Below, in pieces: positions 1-9,514 of a DNA stretch of 64,000 nt (positions within the stretch are counted from its first letter, which is position 1; every line of letters starts with the position of its first letter). Under the pieces are notes generated by a model, which was not told the DNA's origin, searched no databases, and worked only from the letters and a program-made list of their open reading frames with translations. Origin of the DNA: Streptomyces specialis. GTDB taxonomy: Bacteria > Actinomycetota > Actinomycetes > Streptomycetales > Streptomycetaceae. The stretch covers positions 454,126 through 518,125 of the forward strand of contig NZ_LN929895.1 of NCBI RefSeq assembly GCF_001493375.1, in the 5' to 3' direction. The position numbers and the translations under genes were made by a program.

Positions 1-1
1 G

Positions 2-454
2 ACCGCCGTCACCAGCTTCTGCTACCCGCGCGGCGAGTACACCCCCGCGCACGTCCGGCTCGCCCGCGAGGCCGGGTTCACCGTCGCCCGCACCGTCCGG
101 CGCAGCTCGCTCGACCCGGGCGACCCGCTGGAGATGGTCACCACGGTCAACGCCTACGCCCATCGCGTCGACATCCCCCTCGTGCTGCGGCTGGCCCGGA
201 TGCGGCCCTGGACCGCCGCCCGGCTCTACCTGCGGTGGGACGACCTGGCGTTGTGGTGGTTCGAGCGGTGCCGTGAACGCGGCGGCGTCTTCCACCTCTG
301 GGGACACAGTTGGGAGGTGGACGCCCGCGGCGACTGGCACCGGCTGGAACGCGTGCTGGACCACATCTCCCGCCGCCCCGACGTCCGTTACGTGCCCAAC
401 GGCGAACTGCCCGGCGTTCCCCGCGCCACCGCGCCGGAGGAGGAGGCCCGATGA
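2..454 (+). CDS. Polysaccharide deacetylase-family protein, 3' part
   Basis: The reading frame is open from the window edge, so the true start lies upstream. The visible 150 residues carry FCYPRGEYTPAHVRLAREAGF and a later WGHSWE motif, which resemble the C-terminal half of NodB-type polysaccharide deacetylases; these remove N- or O-acetyl groups from glycans. The metal-binding N-terminal motifs would be outside the window, so activity cannot be judged. The stop overlaps the ATG of the next glycosyltransferase (ATGA), which places it in the glycan operon and suggests it edits that polymer. The family call is by recognition only. Confidence 0.7.
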   Translation, partial: TAVTSFCYPRGEYTPAHVRLAREAGFTVARTVRRSSLDPGDPLEMVTTVNAYAHRVDIPLVLRLARMRPWTAARLYLRWDDLALWWFERCRERGGVFHLWGHSWEVDARGDWHRLERVLDHISRRPDVRYVPNGELPGVPRATAPEEEAR

Positions 455-1587
455 GCACGATCCTCCAGATCACCCCGTACTACCCGCCGCACCTCGGCGG
501 GCTCGAACGCGTCGTGGAGAGCCTCGCCGCCGGACTCGGCCGCCGCCACCACGACGTCCGCGTGCTCACCACCACCATCGGCGCGGACGGCGCGCCGCCG
601 CTGGCCCGCGACGGCGAGGTGACCGTACGGCGGCACCGCTCCGTCGAGTTCGCCCACACTCCGCTGGCCCCCGGGCTGCTCGGGTCGCTGCTGCGGGCCC
701 CGCGCACCGCCGTGCTGCACCTGCACTGCGCGCACGCCGTGCTGCCGGAACTCGTCGCGCTCACCGCCCGGTTGCGGCGCCAGCGCTTCATCCTCCACTT
801 CCACCTCGACGTGGACGCCTCCGGCCCGCTCGGCATGCTGCTGCCGCCGTACAAGAAGCACGTGTTCGGCCGCGTGCTGCGCGCCGCCGCGGCCGTCGTC
901 GTGCTCACCGACGCGCAGGCCGCGTTCGTCCGCGACACCTACCGGGTGCCCGCCGACCGGGTGTTCGTCGTGCCCAACGGTGTGGACCGGCGGTACTTCA
1001 TGCCGGTGCGGGAACCCGCGGGCGGTGACCGCCCGACGCGCCTGCTCTACGTCGGACGGCTCAGCCCGCAGAAGAACGTCGGTCGGCTGCTGGAGGCGAT
1101 GAGCCTGGTCACCCGGCCCGTGGCGCTGACCGTCGTCGGGGACGGCGAACAGCGGGCGCACCTGGAGCGGCAGACGGCCGGACTCGGCCTGGACAACGTC
1201 ACCTTCGCCGGACAGCGCCTCGGTCCCGACCTGATCGCCGCCTACGCGGACGCCGACGCGTTCGTGCTGCCCTCCGACAAGGAGGGCATGCCGCTGGTCG
1301 TCCTGGAGGCGATGGCCGCCGCGCTGCCGATCGTCGCCACCGACGTCCCCGGCAACGCCGAACTCATCGGCGGCACCGGCCTGCTGGCCGCCCCCGAACC
1401 CCGGGCGCTCGCCGCCGCCGTCGACCGGATCGCCGAAGACCCCGCGCTGCGCCTGCGGCTGGCGCGGAACAGCGCCGAGCGGGCCGCCGCGTTCACCTGG
1501 GACGCGGTCGTCGCCCGCGTTGAGGAGGTCTACGCCACGGCGCTGGCCCCGTCATTCACCCCCGCCCTCACCGAGAGCCGCGCATGA
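451..1587 (+). CDS. GT4 family glycosyltransferase
   Basis: A 378-residue retaining glycosyltransferase of the GT4 (GT-B fold) type. The N-terminal acceptor domain opens with ITPYYPPHLGGLERVV, the glycine-rich loop typical of this family. The C-terminal nucleotide-sugar domain has VPNGVDRRYF, LLYVGRLSPQKN and the EX7E motif EGMPLVVLE near residue 280. The ATG was chosen because it overlaps the upstream stop and starts exactly at the conserved family N-terminus. It is expected to add one sugar to a lipid-linked or surface glycan at the inner face of the membrane. Donor and acceptor cannot be read from sequence. Confidence 0.88.
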   Translation: MSTILQITPYYPPHLGGLERVVESLAAGLGRRHHDVRVLTTTIGADGAPPLARDGEVTVRRHRSVEFAHTPLAPGLLGSLLRAPRTAVLHLHCAHAVLPELVALTARLRRQRFILHFHLDVDASGPLGMLLPPYKKHVFGRVLRAAAAVVVLTDAQAAFVRDTYRVPADRVFVVPNGVDRRYFMPVREPAGGDRPTRLLYVGRLSPQKNVGRLLEAMSLVTRPVALTVVGDGEQRAHLERQTAGLGLDNVTFAGQRLGPDLIAAYADADAFVLPSDKEGMPLVVLEAMAAALPIVATDVPGNAELIGGTGLLAAPEPRALAAAVDRIAEDPALRLRLARNSAERAAAFTWDAVVARVEEVYATALAPSFTPALTESRA

Positions 1588-4032
1588 GCCCGACCGCGAC
1601 GGCCACCGCGACCGCGAAGGCGACGGTCCGGCGCGCGACCAGGCCCCGGTGGCTGCTGGCCGGCGTGGCGCTCGCCCCCGCCGTCGAGATGCTCCCCGGC
1701 GTCCCGGCCGTCGCGCTCCCCCCGGCCGCGCTCTGGCTGGTGATCGGCGCGCCCGCCGTCGTCGCGTACCACCCTGTCTCTTCTACCCATCCGACGCTGC
1801 CGACGCAGAGGATAGTGTAGATCTCGGTGGGCGCCGGATCATTTATCAACCCACACGATCCACCGACATCCGTATGTCACGCCACACCGCTACACCACTA
1901 ACAGCACTACCGAGCTCGGACTCGCGGTCACCGGACATCTCGTCGTCGGGCTGGCGCTCAACACCGCGCTGCCGCTCGCCGGTATGGACGATCCGCTCAC
2001 CCGCCGGCCGCTCGCGCTCGCCGCCGCGCTGGCCGTCGTGGTCGCGGCCCTCGTGTGCCCGGCGCCACCCGGCCCGGCGGCCCGCGGGGGCGGGCGACCG
2101 CCGTTGCCCGAGGGGCTGTTGGCCGTCTCGGCGGCCGGAGCCGTGACCGTCGCGCTGTCGGTCGCGGGCGCGATCCGGCTCAACAACGGGCTGGGCTCGG
2201 CCGTCAGCGTCACCGCGCTGGTGGCGGTGGGGGCGCTGCTGGCGCTGCTGGTGTGGCGCCGCGGCCGGTACCCGGCGGCCGTGCTGGAGTTCGGCCTGTT
2301 CCTCGCCGCCGCCGCGCTGCTGCTGCTGACGTCACTGCGCGGCTGGTACATCACCGGCCACGACATCCAGCGGGAGTTCGGCGTCTACCAGATGACGACC
2401 GACGCCGCCCACTGGGACATCGCGGCCTTCCGCGACCCGTACAACGCGTGCCTGAGCATCACCCTGTTGCCGACGTCGCTGTCCGAACTCACCGGCATCT
2501 CCGGCACCCACGTCTTCAAGGTGCTCTTCCCGCTGCTCTTCGCGCTGACCGCGCCGCTGGTCTACCGGTCGGTGCGGAACGTCGCGCCGCAGAGCGTCGC
2601 GCTGCTGTCGGCCGTCTACCTGATGGCGTTCCCCACCTTCTTCACCGACATGGCGTTCCTCGCCCGGCAGGAGATCGCGTTCCTGCTGATGGCGTGCGCG
2701 ACGGTCGTGCTCACCGACGGGCGGCGCCCGGTGCGCGCCCGGCGCGTGGTCTTCCTCGTGCTGCTCGTCGGCATCGTGCTGTCGCACTACTCCACCACCT
2801 ACGTGGTGATCGCCGCCCTGGTGATCGCGCTCGGCACCGACCTCGTCTGGCGGTTCCTGTCCGCCCGCGCCAACCGGCGGCGCGGCGGGGCGAGGCGGCC
2901 GCGCCCGGCCCAACGCGCGTTCCTCACCTGGTGGATCGTCATCGCCCCCGCCGCGGCGACGGCCGTCTGGGTGGGTGCCGTCACGCGGACCACGGACCAG
3001 CTCGACAGCACCGTCACCCAGACCTACGACGACATCATGGGCAACGGCAGCGGCGAGAGCGGTTCTTCCGACACCGCCTACGGCCTGCTCGGCGGCGCGG
3101 CCGTCAGCGCCGAACAGCGGCTGGCCGACTACCGCGCCGACACCCTGGACGAGACGGCCGAGGCGCGGGCCGCCGGGGACTACCTGCCGCTGGACATCGT
3201 CAACTCCCACGGCATCACGGCTGCCCAGGAGGAGACACTGCCGCTGACCTCGGCGGGCCGCGCGCTCACGGACGCGGGCGTGGACGTCGAGGCGGCCAAC
3301 CCCCTGGCCCGCCAGTCCGCCGCCCGGCTGCTCCAGGTCTTCCTGCTCCTCGGCGTCGTCACCACCGTCGTCGGCCGCCGCCGGGCGTTCCGCCCGACCC
3401 GCGACCAAGTCACCCTGACCGTGGGCATGGTGGCCGTCATGGGGCTGCTCACGGTCCTGCCGCAGCTCTCCGTCGACTACGGAGTGCTGCGCGCGTTCCA
3501 GCAGGGCCTGTTCTTCTTCGCGCCCTTCGTCGCGGCGGGCACGCTCTGGCTGTTCCGCTGGGCCGGGCGGCGCGCGGTGCCGCTGGCGTGCGGGCTGGCG
3601 CTGGCGTTCTTCCTCGACCTCACCGGCGTCGTGCCCAAGCTCGTCGGGGGCTACCCGCCGCAGCTCCATCTGGACAACGCCGGTCAGTACTACGACATTT
3701 ACTACCTCCACCCGGAGGAGCGCGCCGCCATCGACTGGCTGCGGCAGCGGACTTCGGAGGACGAGGCGCACGACGTGCAGTCCGAGATCCAGACCGACCG
3801 CTACACCTTCAGCCGGCTCCAGACCCTGATCGAGGGCCGGGCGCAGAACGACATCTACCCGACCCTGATCGGCACCGACAACTACGTCTTCCTCGGCTCG
3901 ACCACCGTGCGCAAGGAGGAGGCGACGACGTTCTACCGGGGCGATCTGGTGACCTACCACTATCCCGTGGAGTTGCTGGATATCACGAAGGACAAGCTCT
4001 ACAGCAGCGAGGGGGCGGAGATCTACCGATGA
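1584..4032 (+). CDS. Large multi-pass membrane protein (DUF2206-like), frame broken by inserted adapter
   Basis: The gene begins with an ATG overlapping the preceding stop (ATGA) and encodes an Ala/Leu-rich membrane start. After about 63 codons it runs into adapter sequence. Coding resumes in another frame near position 1900 (TELGLAVTGHLVVGLALN) and continues to the stop. The long second part has roughly ten hydrophobic segments, a conserved ITGHDIQREFGVYQM loop and a large C-terminal extracytoplasmic part. This resembles DUF2206 membrane proteins and other GT-C-like proteins in polysaccharide loci. The break is a sequence artefact, so the natural gene is probably intact at about 750 residues. 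Specific function is unknown; a role in glycan transfer or export is inferred from context. Confidence 0.7.
1774..1844. other. Nextera i5-side sequencing adapter embedded in the assembly
   Basis: The stretch matches, with a few substitutions, the reverse complement of the Nextera transposon end plus i5 adapter. It reads CTGTCTCTT…GACGCTGCCGACG, then the octamer AGAGGATA (reverse complement of TATCCTCT), then GTGTAGATCTCGGTGG…ATCATT. About 55 further bases look degraded before normal coding sequence returns. It is not biological. Confidence 0.95.
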
Positions 4033-5240
4033 GGCGACCGCGGGTCCTGCTCGTCAGCCACTACTACCCGCCGCACGTCGGCGGGATAGAGAACGTCGTC
4101 CGCCACGAGGCCGACCACCTGGCACGCCAGGGCGCCGACGTGACCGTGCTCACCAGCGGGTCGGAACGCGCGCCGCACGCCGCCGACGCGCCGGGCGTGC
4201 GCGTCGTGCGCGTCGTGCGCGTCCCGGCGTGGAACGGTGTGGAACGGCGCACGGGCGTGCCGTTCCCCGTCCTCTCGCCGCGTCTCCCGGCGGACGCGCT
4301 GCGCTGGGCGCGCTGGGCCGATGTCGTGCACATCCACGACTGCCTCTACATGACGTCCTGGGCCGCCGGTCTGGCCGCCGCCCTGACCCGCACCCCGCGT
4401 GTCCTCACCCAGCACGTCGCCCTGGTCGAGCACCCCTCCGCGCTGGTGCGGGGCGTGCAGCGCGCCGTGTACGCGGTGGCCGGGCGCCCGTTGCTGCGTC
4501 GCGCCGCCCGCGTCGTGGTGCTCAACGCGACCGTGGGCACGTTCGTCACCGGGCTCGGCGCCCGGCCCGCGACCGTCCGCCACGTCCCGAACGGCGTGGA
4601 CACGGCCCTGTTCCGGCCGCCGCGCTCGGCCGCCGAACGCGACCGCGCCCGCGACCGGTTGGGCCTGCCCAAGGACCGGGTGCTGGTGCTGTTCGCCGGC
4701 CGACTGGTGCCGAAGAAGGGGTACGACCTGCTGCTGGCGGCGGCCGACCCGGCGTACGACCTGGTCTTCGCCGGGCAGGGCGCGGAGGGCGTGGTCCACC
4801 TGCCGCGCGCCGGCGTGCACCACCTCGGGTCCCTGCCGGCCGGGCGGCTGGCCGAGGCGTACCGGGCGTGCGACGTCTTCGCCCTGCCCTCGACCGCCGA
4901 GGGCTTCCCGCTGACCGTCCAGGAGGCCATGGCGTCCGGGCTGCCCGTCGTCACGACCGACGACCCGGGCTACGCGCCGTACGGGCTCGACCGGGAGAAC
5001 GTCACGCTTCTCCCGCGCGACGCCGACGCGTTGCGCGCCGCGCTGACCCGGCTCGCCGGTGACGAGCCGCTGCGGCGGCGGATGGGCGAGTATGCCCGGG
5101 GGTACGCGACCGGCGGGCTGGCCTGGGAGGAGCACGCGCGGACGCTGCTGCGGCTGTACCAGGAGGCGACCGGGGACGCGACCGGCAAGGAGGCCGGGGA
5201 CGCGGCCGGGACCGCGCGCACCCCGGTGGCGGCCGGATGA
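4029..5240 (+). CDS. GT4 family glycosyltransferase
   Basis: A 403-residue GT-B glycosyltransferase. The N-terminus has LLVSHYYPPHVGGIENVV, and the donor domain has VPNGVDTALF, LFAGRLVPKKGYD and EX7E as EGFPLTVQE around residue 295. The tail is low-complexity and rich in Ala, Gly and Asp (GDATGKEAGDAAG). The ATG overlaps the membrane-protein stop and the end overlaps the next start, so translation is probably coupled along the operon. It likely adds one sugar of the repeat unit; its specificity cannot be assigned. Confidence 0.88.
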   Translation: MRRPRVLLVSHYYPPHVGGIENVVRHEADHLARQGADVTVLTSGSERAPHAADAPGVRVVRVVRVPAWNGVERRTGVPFPVLSPRLPADALRWARWADVVHIHDCLYMTSWAAGLAAALTRTPRVLTQHVALVEHPSALVRGVQRAVYAVAGRPLLRRAARVVVLNATVGTFVTGLGARPATVRHVPNGVDTALFRPPRSAAERDRARDRLGLPKDRVLVLFAGRLVPKKGYDLLLAAADPAYDLVFAGQGAEGVVHLPRAGVHHLGSLPAGRLAEAYRACDVFALPSTAEGFPLTVQEAMASGLPVVTTDDPGYAPYGLDRENVTLLPRDADALRAALTRLAGDEPLRRRMGEYARGYATGGLAWEEHARTLLRLYQEATGDATGKEAGDAAGTARTPVAAG

Positions 5241-5725
5241 GGACCGTCCTGCTCCGGCCCGCGCTGGAAGTCACCGCCGTGCACGGCCTGTTGGGCTGGT
5301 TGTACGTCGCGGCGGTGGCGGCCGTGCGTCCGGACGACCTCACCGTGCCGATCACCTCGCTGCTGCCGCTGCGCCGCGACACGTTCGGCACCTGCTGCTT
5401 CGCGGCCTCGGCCGCCGCCGCGTTCGCGCTCCAGGCGGGCGCCAGGAGCCCGTTGCCGTGGGCGCCGGACCGGCCCCGGCGCGCGCCGCGGCCCGGCCCG
5501 GTGGACGCGGCGCTGCGGACCGTGCTCGCCTACGGGCTGGTGGTCTGGGCGTACCTCGCGGTCAACTCGCTGACCCACCCGGAGACGATCGCGCTGCGGC
5601 TCACCCACTTCGCGCCGTTCCCGACCGAAGGGGCCACCGCCGTCGCGTGCTTCGCGGCCTCGGCCGCCGCGCTCGTCGCGCTCCGGGTCCGGATACGGGC
5701 CGCCGCCGGGGGTGACGCGGCATGA
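5237..5725 (+). CDS. Small four-helix membrane protein with internal duplication
   Basis: A 162-residue protein with four hydrophobic segments. The two halves look like a repeat: one ends in GTCCFAASAAAAFAL and the other in AVACFAASAAALVAL, each preceded by a Pro/Arg-rich loop. No enzyme motif is visible and I do not recognise a named family. It overlaps genes on both sides by 4 bp, between a glycosyltransferase and a flippase. A role as a membrane partner of glycan export is plausible but inferred only from position. Confidence 0.7.
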   Translation: MRTVLLRPALEVTAVHGLLGWLYVAAVAAVRPDDLTVPITSLLPLRRDTFGTCCFAASAAAAFALQAGARSPLPWAPDRPRRAPRPGPVDAALRTVLAYGLVVWAYLAVNSLTHPETIALRLTHFAPFPTEGATAVACFAASAAALVALRVRIRAAAGGDAA

Positions 5726-7032
5726 CGCTGACGCCCGAGCGGGCCGTCCGGCCCACCCTCACCACCCGGCTGGCCGGGCTGCGCGACGACCCGCTGCTCC
5801 TCAACTCCTTCTTCCTCATCCTGACCACGGCGCTGGGCGCGGCGGCGGGCTTCGGGTTCTGGATCGCGGTCGCGCGGCTGTTCCCGGCCGCCGACGTCGG
5901 GCGCGCGTCGTCGCTGCTGTCCTGCCTGGCGCTGCTGTCGTACTTCAGCCTGTTCGGGCTGAGCAGCACGCTGGTACGGCGGTTGCCGACCAGCGACCGC
6001 CCGGGCGAGGAGGTCAGCACCGCCGTCACCACCGTGACCGGCTGCTCGGTGCTGATCGCCGGTGGCTTCGTCGCGCTGATCCCGGTGGCGGCACCGCAGT
6101 TGGGGTTCGTCCACGAAACGCCGTGGCACGTCGTGGGGTTCGTGGTCCTCGCGGTCGGGGCGGCGGTCAACCTCCTCACCGACTCGATCTTCGTGGCGTT
6201 CCGCGCGACCCGCTCCAACCTGCTGATCAACGGCGTGCTGATGAGCGCGGTGAAGCTCGCGCTGCCTCTCGCGCTCGTCGGCGGCGGGCCGTTCGGCATC
6301 TTCCTCGCCAGCGGCATCGCCTCGGTCGTCGCCGCCACCGCGAGCATCGCCACCATCCGGGGCCGGCTGCGGGTGCCGGTGCGGCCGTCGTTCTCCTGGC
6401 CGGTGCTGCGGGACTCGCTCGCGTACTCGCTGACGAGTTACGTCTCCAGCGCGCTGAATCTGGTGCCGCAGATCGTGCTGCCCATCATCGTCCTCCAGGG
6501 CCTCGGACCGGTCCCGGCGGCGACGTACTTCGTCGCGTTCCAGATCGCCAACCTCGTCAACTCCGCGTCGTACGCGATCGGCGAGGCGCTCTTCGCGGAA
6601 GGCTCGTACGAGAAGGCGCCGTTGGGCGACCTGGCGCGGCGCTCGGCGCTCGCGATGCTGGCCGCGACGGCGCCGGTCGCGGCGCTGGTCGTCGTCCTCG
6701 CGCACCCGGTGCTGCGGCTGTTCGGCCCCGAGTACGCGGCGAGCGGCACGGCCACCCTGGTCGTGTTCACCGTGTCCTCGCTCGCCGTCGCGTTCAACGC
6801 CTGGGCCAGCTTCCTGCTGAAGGTGACCCGGCAGCTCGTGCCGATGGTCGTCTCCAACGTGGTGCTGGTCGTGGTGATCCTGGCCATCGCGCTGGGGAAG
6901 CTGGACGACGGGCTGTACTGGGCGGCCGTCGCCTGGGGGATCGGGAACTTCGCGTCCGGCGCGGTCGCCGCGGCGGCCCTGCTGCGCCGCCGCCCCACGG
7001 CCGGGAGCGCCGGGAACGGGGTGGGGGCATGA
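5722..7032 (+). CDS. Oligosaccharide flippase (MOP/Wzx-like)
   Basis: A 436-residue polytopic protein with about 12 to 14 hydrophobic segments, the usual size of polysaccharide flippases of the MOP exporter superfamily. It starts with a short polar segment, then NSFFLILTTALGAAAGFGFW, a typical first helix of these transporters. Such proteins move lipid-linked oligosaccharide units across the cytoplasmic membrane. The 4-bp overlaps on both sides and flanking glycosyltransferases support a role in exporting this operon's glycan unit. The transported substrate is unknown. Confidence 0.85.
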   Translation: MTLTPERAVRPTLTTRLAGLRDDPLLLNSFFLILTTALGAAAGFGFWIAVARLFPAADVGRASSLLSCLALLSYFSLFGLSSTLVRRLPTSDRPGEEVSTAVTTVTGCSVLIAGGFVALIPVAAPQLGFVHETPWHVVGFVVLAVGAAVNLLTDSIFVAFRATRSNLLINGVLMSAVKLALPLALVGGGPFGIFLASGIASVVAATASIATIRGRLRVPVRPSFSWPVLRDSLAYSLTSYVSSALNLVPQIVLPIIVLQGLGPVPAATYFVAFQIANLVNSASYAIGEALFAEGSYEKAPLGDLARRSALAMLAATAPVAALVVVLAHPVLRLFGPEYAASGTATLVVFTVSSLAVAFNAWASFLLKVTRQLVPMVVSNVVLVVVILAIALGKLDDGLYWAAVAWGIGNFASGAVAAAALLRRRPTAGSAGNGVGA

Positions 7033-8195
7033 GGATTCTCCAGATCGTCAACATCGGCTTCGAGGCGGGCGGCGCGGAGAAGAGCGTGCGGCTCATCGCG
7101 GACGGCCTCGGCGCCCGGGGCCACGAAGTCCGCGTCGTCGCCACGGATCTGCTGGCGTCCGGCCGGGAGGCTGAGCTGTTCGCGGACGACCTCGTTCCGG
7201 CCATCGGCGGCAACGCGGCCCGCAGGTTCGCCCGTTACTTCTGGAACCCCGACGCGTACCGCCGGATCCGGGCCGTCGTCGGCGCGTTCCGGCCGGACTG
7301 CGTCCACCTGCACACCATCGGCGAGTTCAGCCCGGCGGTCCTGGCCGCCACGGACGGCTGCCGCCGGGTGCTGACCGTGCACGGGCCGGAGGACTGGACC
7401 CGTTCCCTCCTGCGGTGGAACCTGCCCAGCGCCACCGCGGGACGCCGGCTGTCCGCCGCCGACGCCGCTCGTTACGCCTATCTGCGGTTCCTCCAACGGC
7501 CCGCCTACCTGCCCCGGTTGCGGCGGGTGGACCGGGTGCTGGCGCCGAGCCGTTACTTCGCCGAGGCCGTCGCGCCCGACGTCGGCCGGGTGCCGGTCCA
7601 CGTCGTGCCCAACGGCATCCCGCGCGGGGCCGGGCCCCGGCCGGTCACCGGCACCGGGCACGTGGTGTTCGTCGGCCGGCTCGAACCGGTCAAGGGCGTC
7701 CACGTGTTGCTCGACGCGTTCCGCGCGCTGCTGCCCCGCCACCCCGCCGCGCGGCTGACCGTCGTCGGGGACGGCTCGGACCGGGACCGGCTCCGGGCCG
7801 CGGCGGACGACCTGACGGCCGCCGGGCGCGTCGAGTTCAGGGGCTGGCTGGCCCGCGAGGACGTCACCGCCTGCCTGACCGACGCGTCCGTCGTCGTACT
7901 GCCCTCGCTGTGGCCGGAGAACTTCCCGACCGTGGCCCTGGAGGCGCTCCAACTCGGCCGCCCGCTGGTCGCGTCCCGCGTCGGCGGCCTGCCCGAACTC
8001 GTCGGCGACGACAACGGCGCGCTGGTCGGGCCGGGCGACCCGGCCGCGCTGACCGCCGCCCTCGACGGCCTGCTGGGCCGTCCCGACGTGCTGGAACGCA
8101 AGGGCGCGGCCTCGGCGGCGCGCGCCGGACGGTACGGCGTCGAGGAGTTCCTCGACGCGCTGGAACACCACTACGGAGAGGTCGTGGCCGGATGA
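7029..8195 (+). CDS. GT4 family glycosyltransferase
   Basis: A 388-residue GT-B enzyme. The start is MRILQIVNIGFEAGGAEKSV, the form seen in GT4 enzymes that use the GGAE loop. The donor domain contains VPNGIPRG, VFVGRLEPVKGVHVLLDAF and EX7E as ENFPTVALE. The ATG sits within the ATGA overlap with the flippase. It is the third single-domain glycosyltransferase of the operon, and the sugar transferred is not predictable. Confidence 0.88.
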   Translation: MRILQIVNIGFEAGGAEKSVRLIADGLGARGHEVRVVATDLLASGREAELFADDLVPAIGGNAARRFARYFWNPDAYRRIRAVVGAFRPDCVHLHTIGEFSPAVLAATDGCRRVLTVHGPEDWTRSLLRWNLPSATAGRRLSAADAARYAYLRFLQRPAYLPRLRRVDRVLAPSRYFAEAVAPDVGRVPVHVVPNGIPRGAGPRPVTGTGHVVFVGRLEPVKGVHVLLDAFRALLPRHPAARLTVVGDGSDRDRLRAAADDLTAAGRVEFRGWLAREDVTACLTDASVVVLPSLWPENFPTVALEALQLGRPLVASRVGGLPELVGDDNGALVGPGDPAALTAALDGLLGRPDVLERKGAASAARAGRYGVEEFLDALEHHYGEVVAG

Positions 8196-9514
8196 GGATC
8201 GCCCTGGTCAACGTGTTCGAGCGCGGCAACCGCGGGGACGCCGCCCTGCTCAGCGTCACCATCCGGCAGCTCAGACAGACCTTCCCGGGCGCCGAGTTGA
8301 GCATCGCCGGCTTCGAGAGACCCGAGGACCGACCGGAGTTCGACGGCGTTCCGACGCTCGGCTCGATCCGCCGCTATGTCGGCGACGAGGACACCGGGCG
8401 CGTCACCCGCGTCACCCGCAAGGTCCTGACCCTCGGCGTCGCCGCGTTCGCCGCCCTGCCCGGCACCCGGCACACCCTGCCCGTCCTCGCCCGGCTGCTG
8501 CCCGCCGAGATGCGGCGCGAACTCACCGCCATCGCTCGCGCCGACCTCGTGGTCGGCCCCGGCGGCGGCTACGTCAACGCCCGCGACGACTTCCCCTCGG
8601 ACATCAACATCGCGCTCCTGACCCTGCCGTTGTGGCTCGCGCACCGCTGCCGCGTGCCCGTCGCGCTCGGCCCCCAGTCCTACGGCCCGTTCCCGCGCCG
8701 CTTCCAACGCGCCCTGCTGCGGCGGTCGGTGGGCCGCGCCGACCGCGTCATGACCCGCGAGTCGATCAGCGCCGAACGGCTGGAGGCGGCCGGTGTGCCG
8801 CGCGAGCGGATCGTGCGCAGCGTGGACGCCGCGTTCGCGTTCACCATCGGCTCCCGGCGCGACTGGCGCGCGGAACTCGGCATCCCCGCCGACGCCACCA
8901 TGGTCCTGATGACGACCAAGGACGACCTGCCGCCGGACGGCCAGGCCGCGTACGAGGAAGCCCTCACCGCCGCCGTGCGGCACATGCTGGCCCGCCCCGA
9001 CTGTCACGTGGTGCTCGTCCCGCAGGTCACCTGCGGGTTCCAGGACGACGACGACCGCATCGTCAACGCCCGCCTCGCCGCCGCCGTTTCCAGCCCCCGG
9101 CTGCACGTCCTGGACGACGACCGCCTCGACCACCACGACGTCTCGGCGCTCTACCCGTGCGCGGACTACATCATCGGCACCCGGTTCCACGCGGTGATCT
9201 TCGGGCTGATCGCGCGGGTGCCGTGCGTCGCCATCGAGTACGACCACAAGACCAGCGGCATCATGCGGGACCTGGGCCTGGAACGCTGGGTCGTGCACAT
9301 GGCCGATGTGCGGCCCGGCCAACTGATCGGGCTCATCGAGGAGATGATGACCGCGCCGGACGCGTACCGGAGCCACCTCGACGCCGTCCTGCCCGGTTAC
9401 GCCGAGCGCGCCACCGACTTCGTCGAGAACCTGCGGCGAACCGTCCCCGCCGTCCCGGCCGTTGCCGCCGCCGCGCCGGGCGTGGCGGCGACACGGGAGG
9501 TCGTCGGCCCGTGA
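8192..9514 (+). CDS. Polysaccharide pyruvyl transferase family protein
   Basis: A 440-residue protein that starts MRIALVNVFERGNRGDAALL, the N-terminal nucleotide-binding-like loop of the polysaccharide pyruvyl transferase (PS_pyruv_trans) family. A second conserved block, IIGTRFHAVIFGLIARVPCV, lies near residue 330, and the His in TRFHA matches the family's active-site region. Members transfer pyruvate from phosphoenolpyruvate to sugars as a ketal, giving the glycan negative charge. Gene overlaps at both ends link it to the operon, so the polymer is probably pyruvylated. Family members with other acceptors exist. Confidence 0.85.
   Translation: MRIALVNVFERGNRGDAALLSVTIRQLRQTFPGAELSIAGFERPEDRPEFDGVPTLGSIRRYVGDEDTGRVTRVTRKVLTLGVAAFAALPGTRHTLPVLARLLPAEMRRELTAIARADLVVGPGGGYVNARDDFPSDINIALLTLPLWLAHRCRVPVALGPQSYGPFPRRFQRALLRRSVGRADRVMTRESISAERLEAAGVPRERIVRSVDAAFAFTIGSRRDWRAELGIPADATMVLMTTKDDLPPDGQAAYEEALTAAVRHMLARPDCHVVLVPQVTCGFQDDDDRIVNARLAAAVSSPRLHVLDDDRLDHHDVSALYPCADYIIGTRFHAVIFGLIARVPCVAIEYDHKTSGIMRDLGLERWVVHMADVRPGQLIGLIEEMMTAPDAYRSHLDAVLPGYAERATDFVENLRRTVPAVPAVAAAAPGVAATREVVGP

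Noticed and set aside
2055..5240. Very long open frames opposite or overlapping real genes, such as a 1061-codon frame
   Set aside because: High GC leaves alternative frames open. These are Arg/Pro/Ala-rich shadows without families or ribosome sites.
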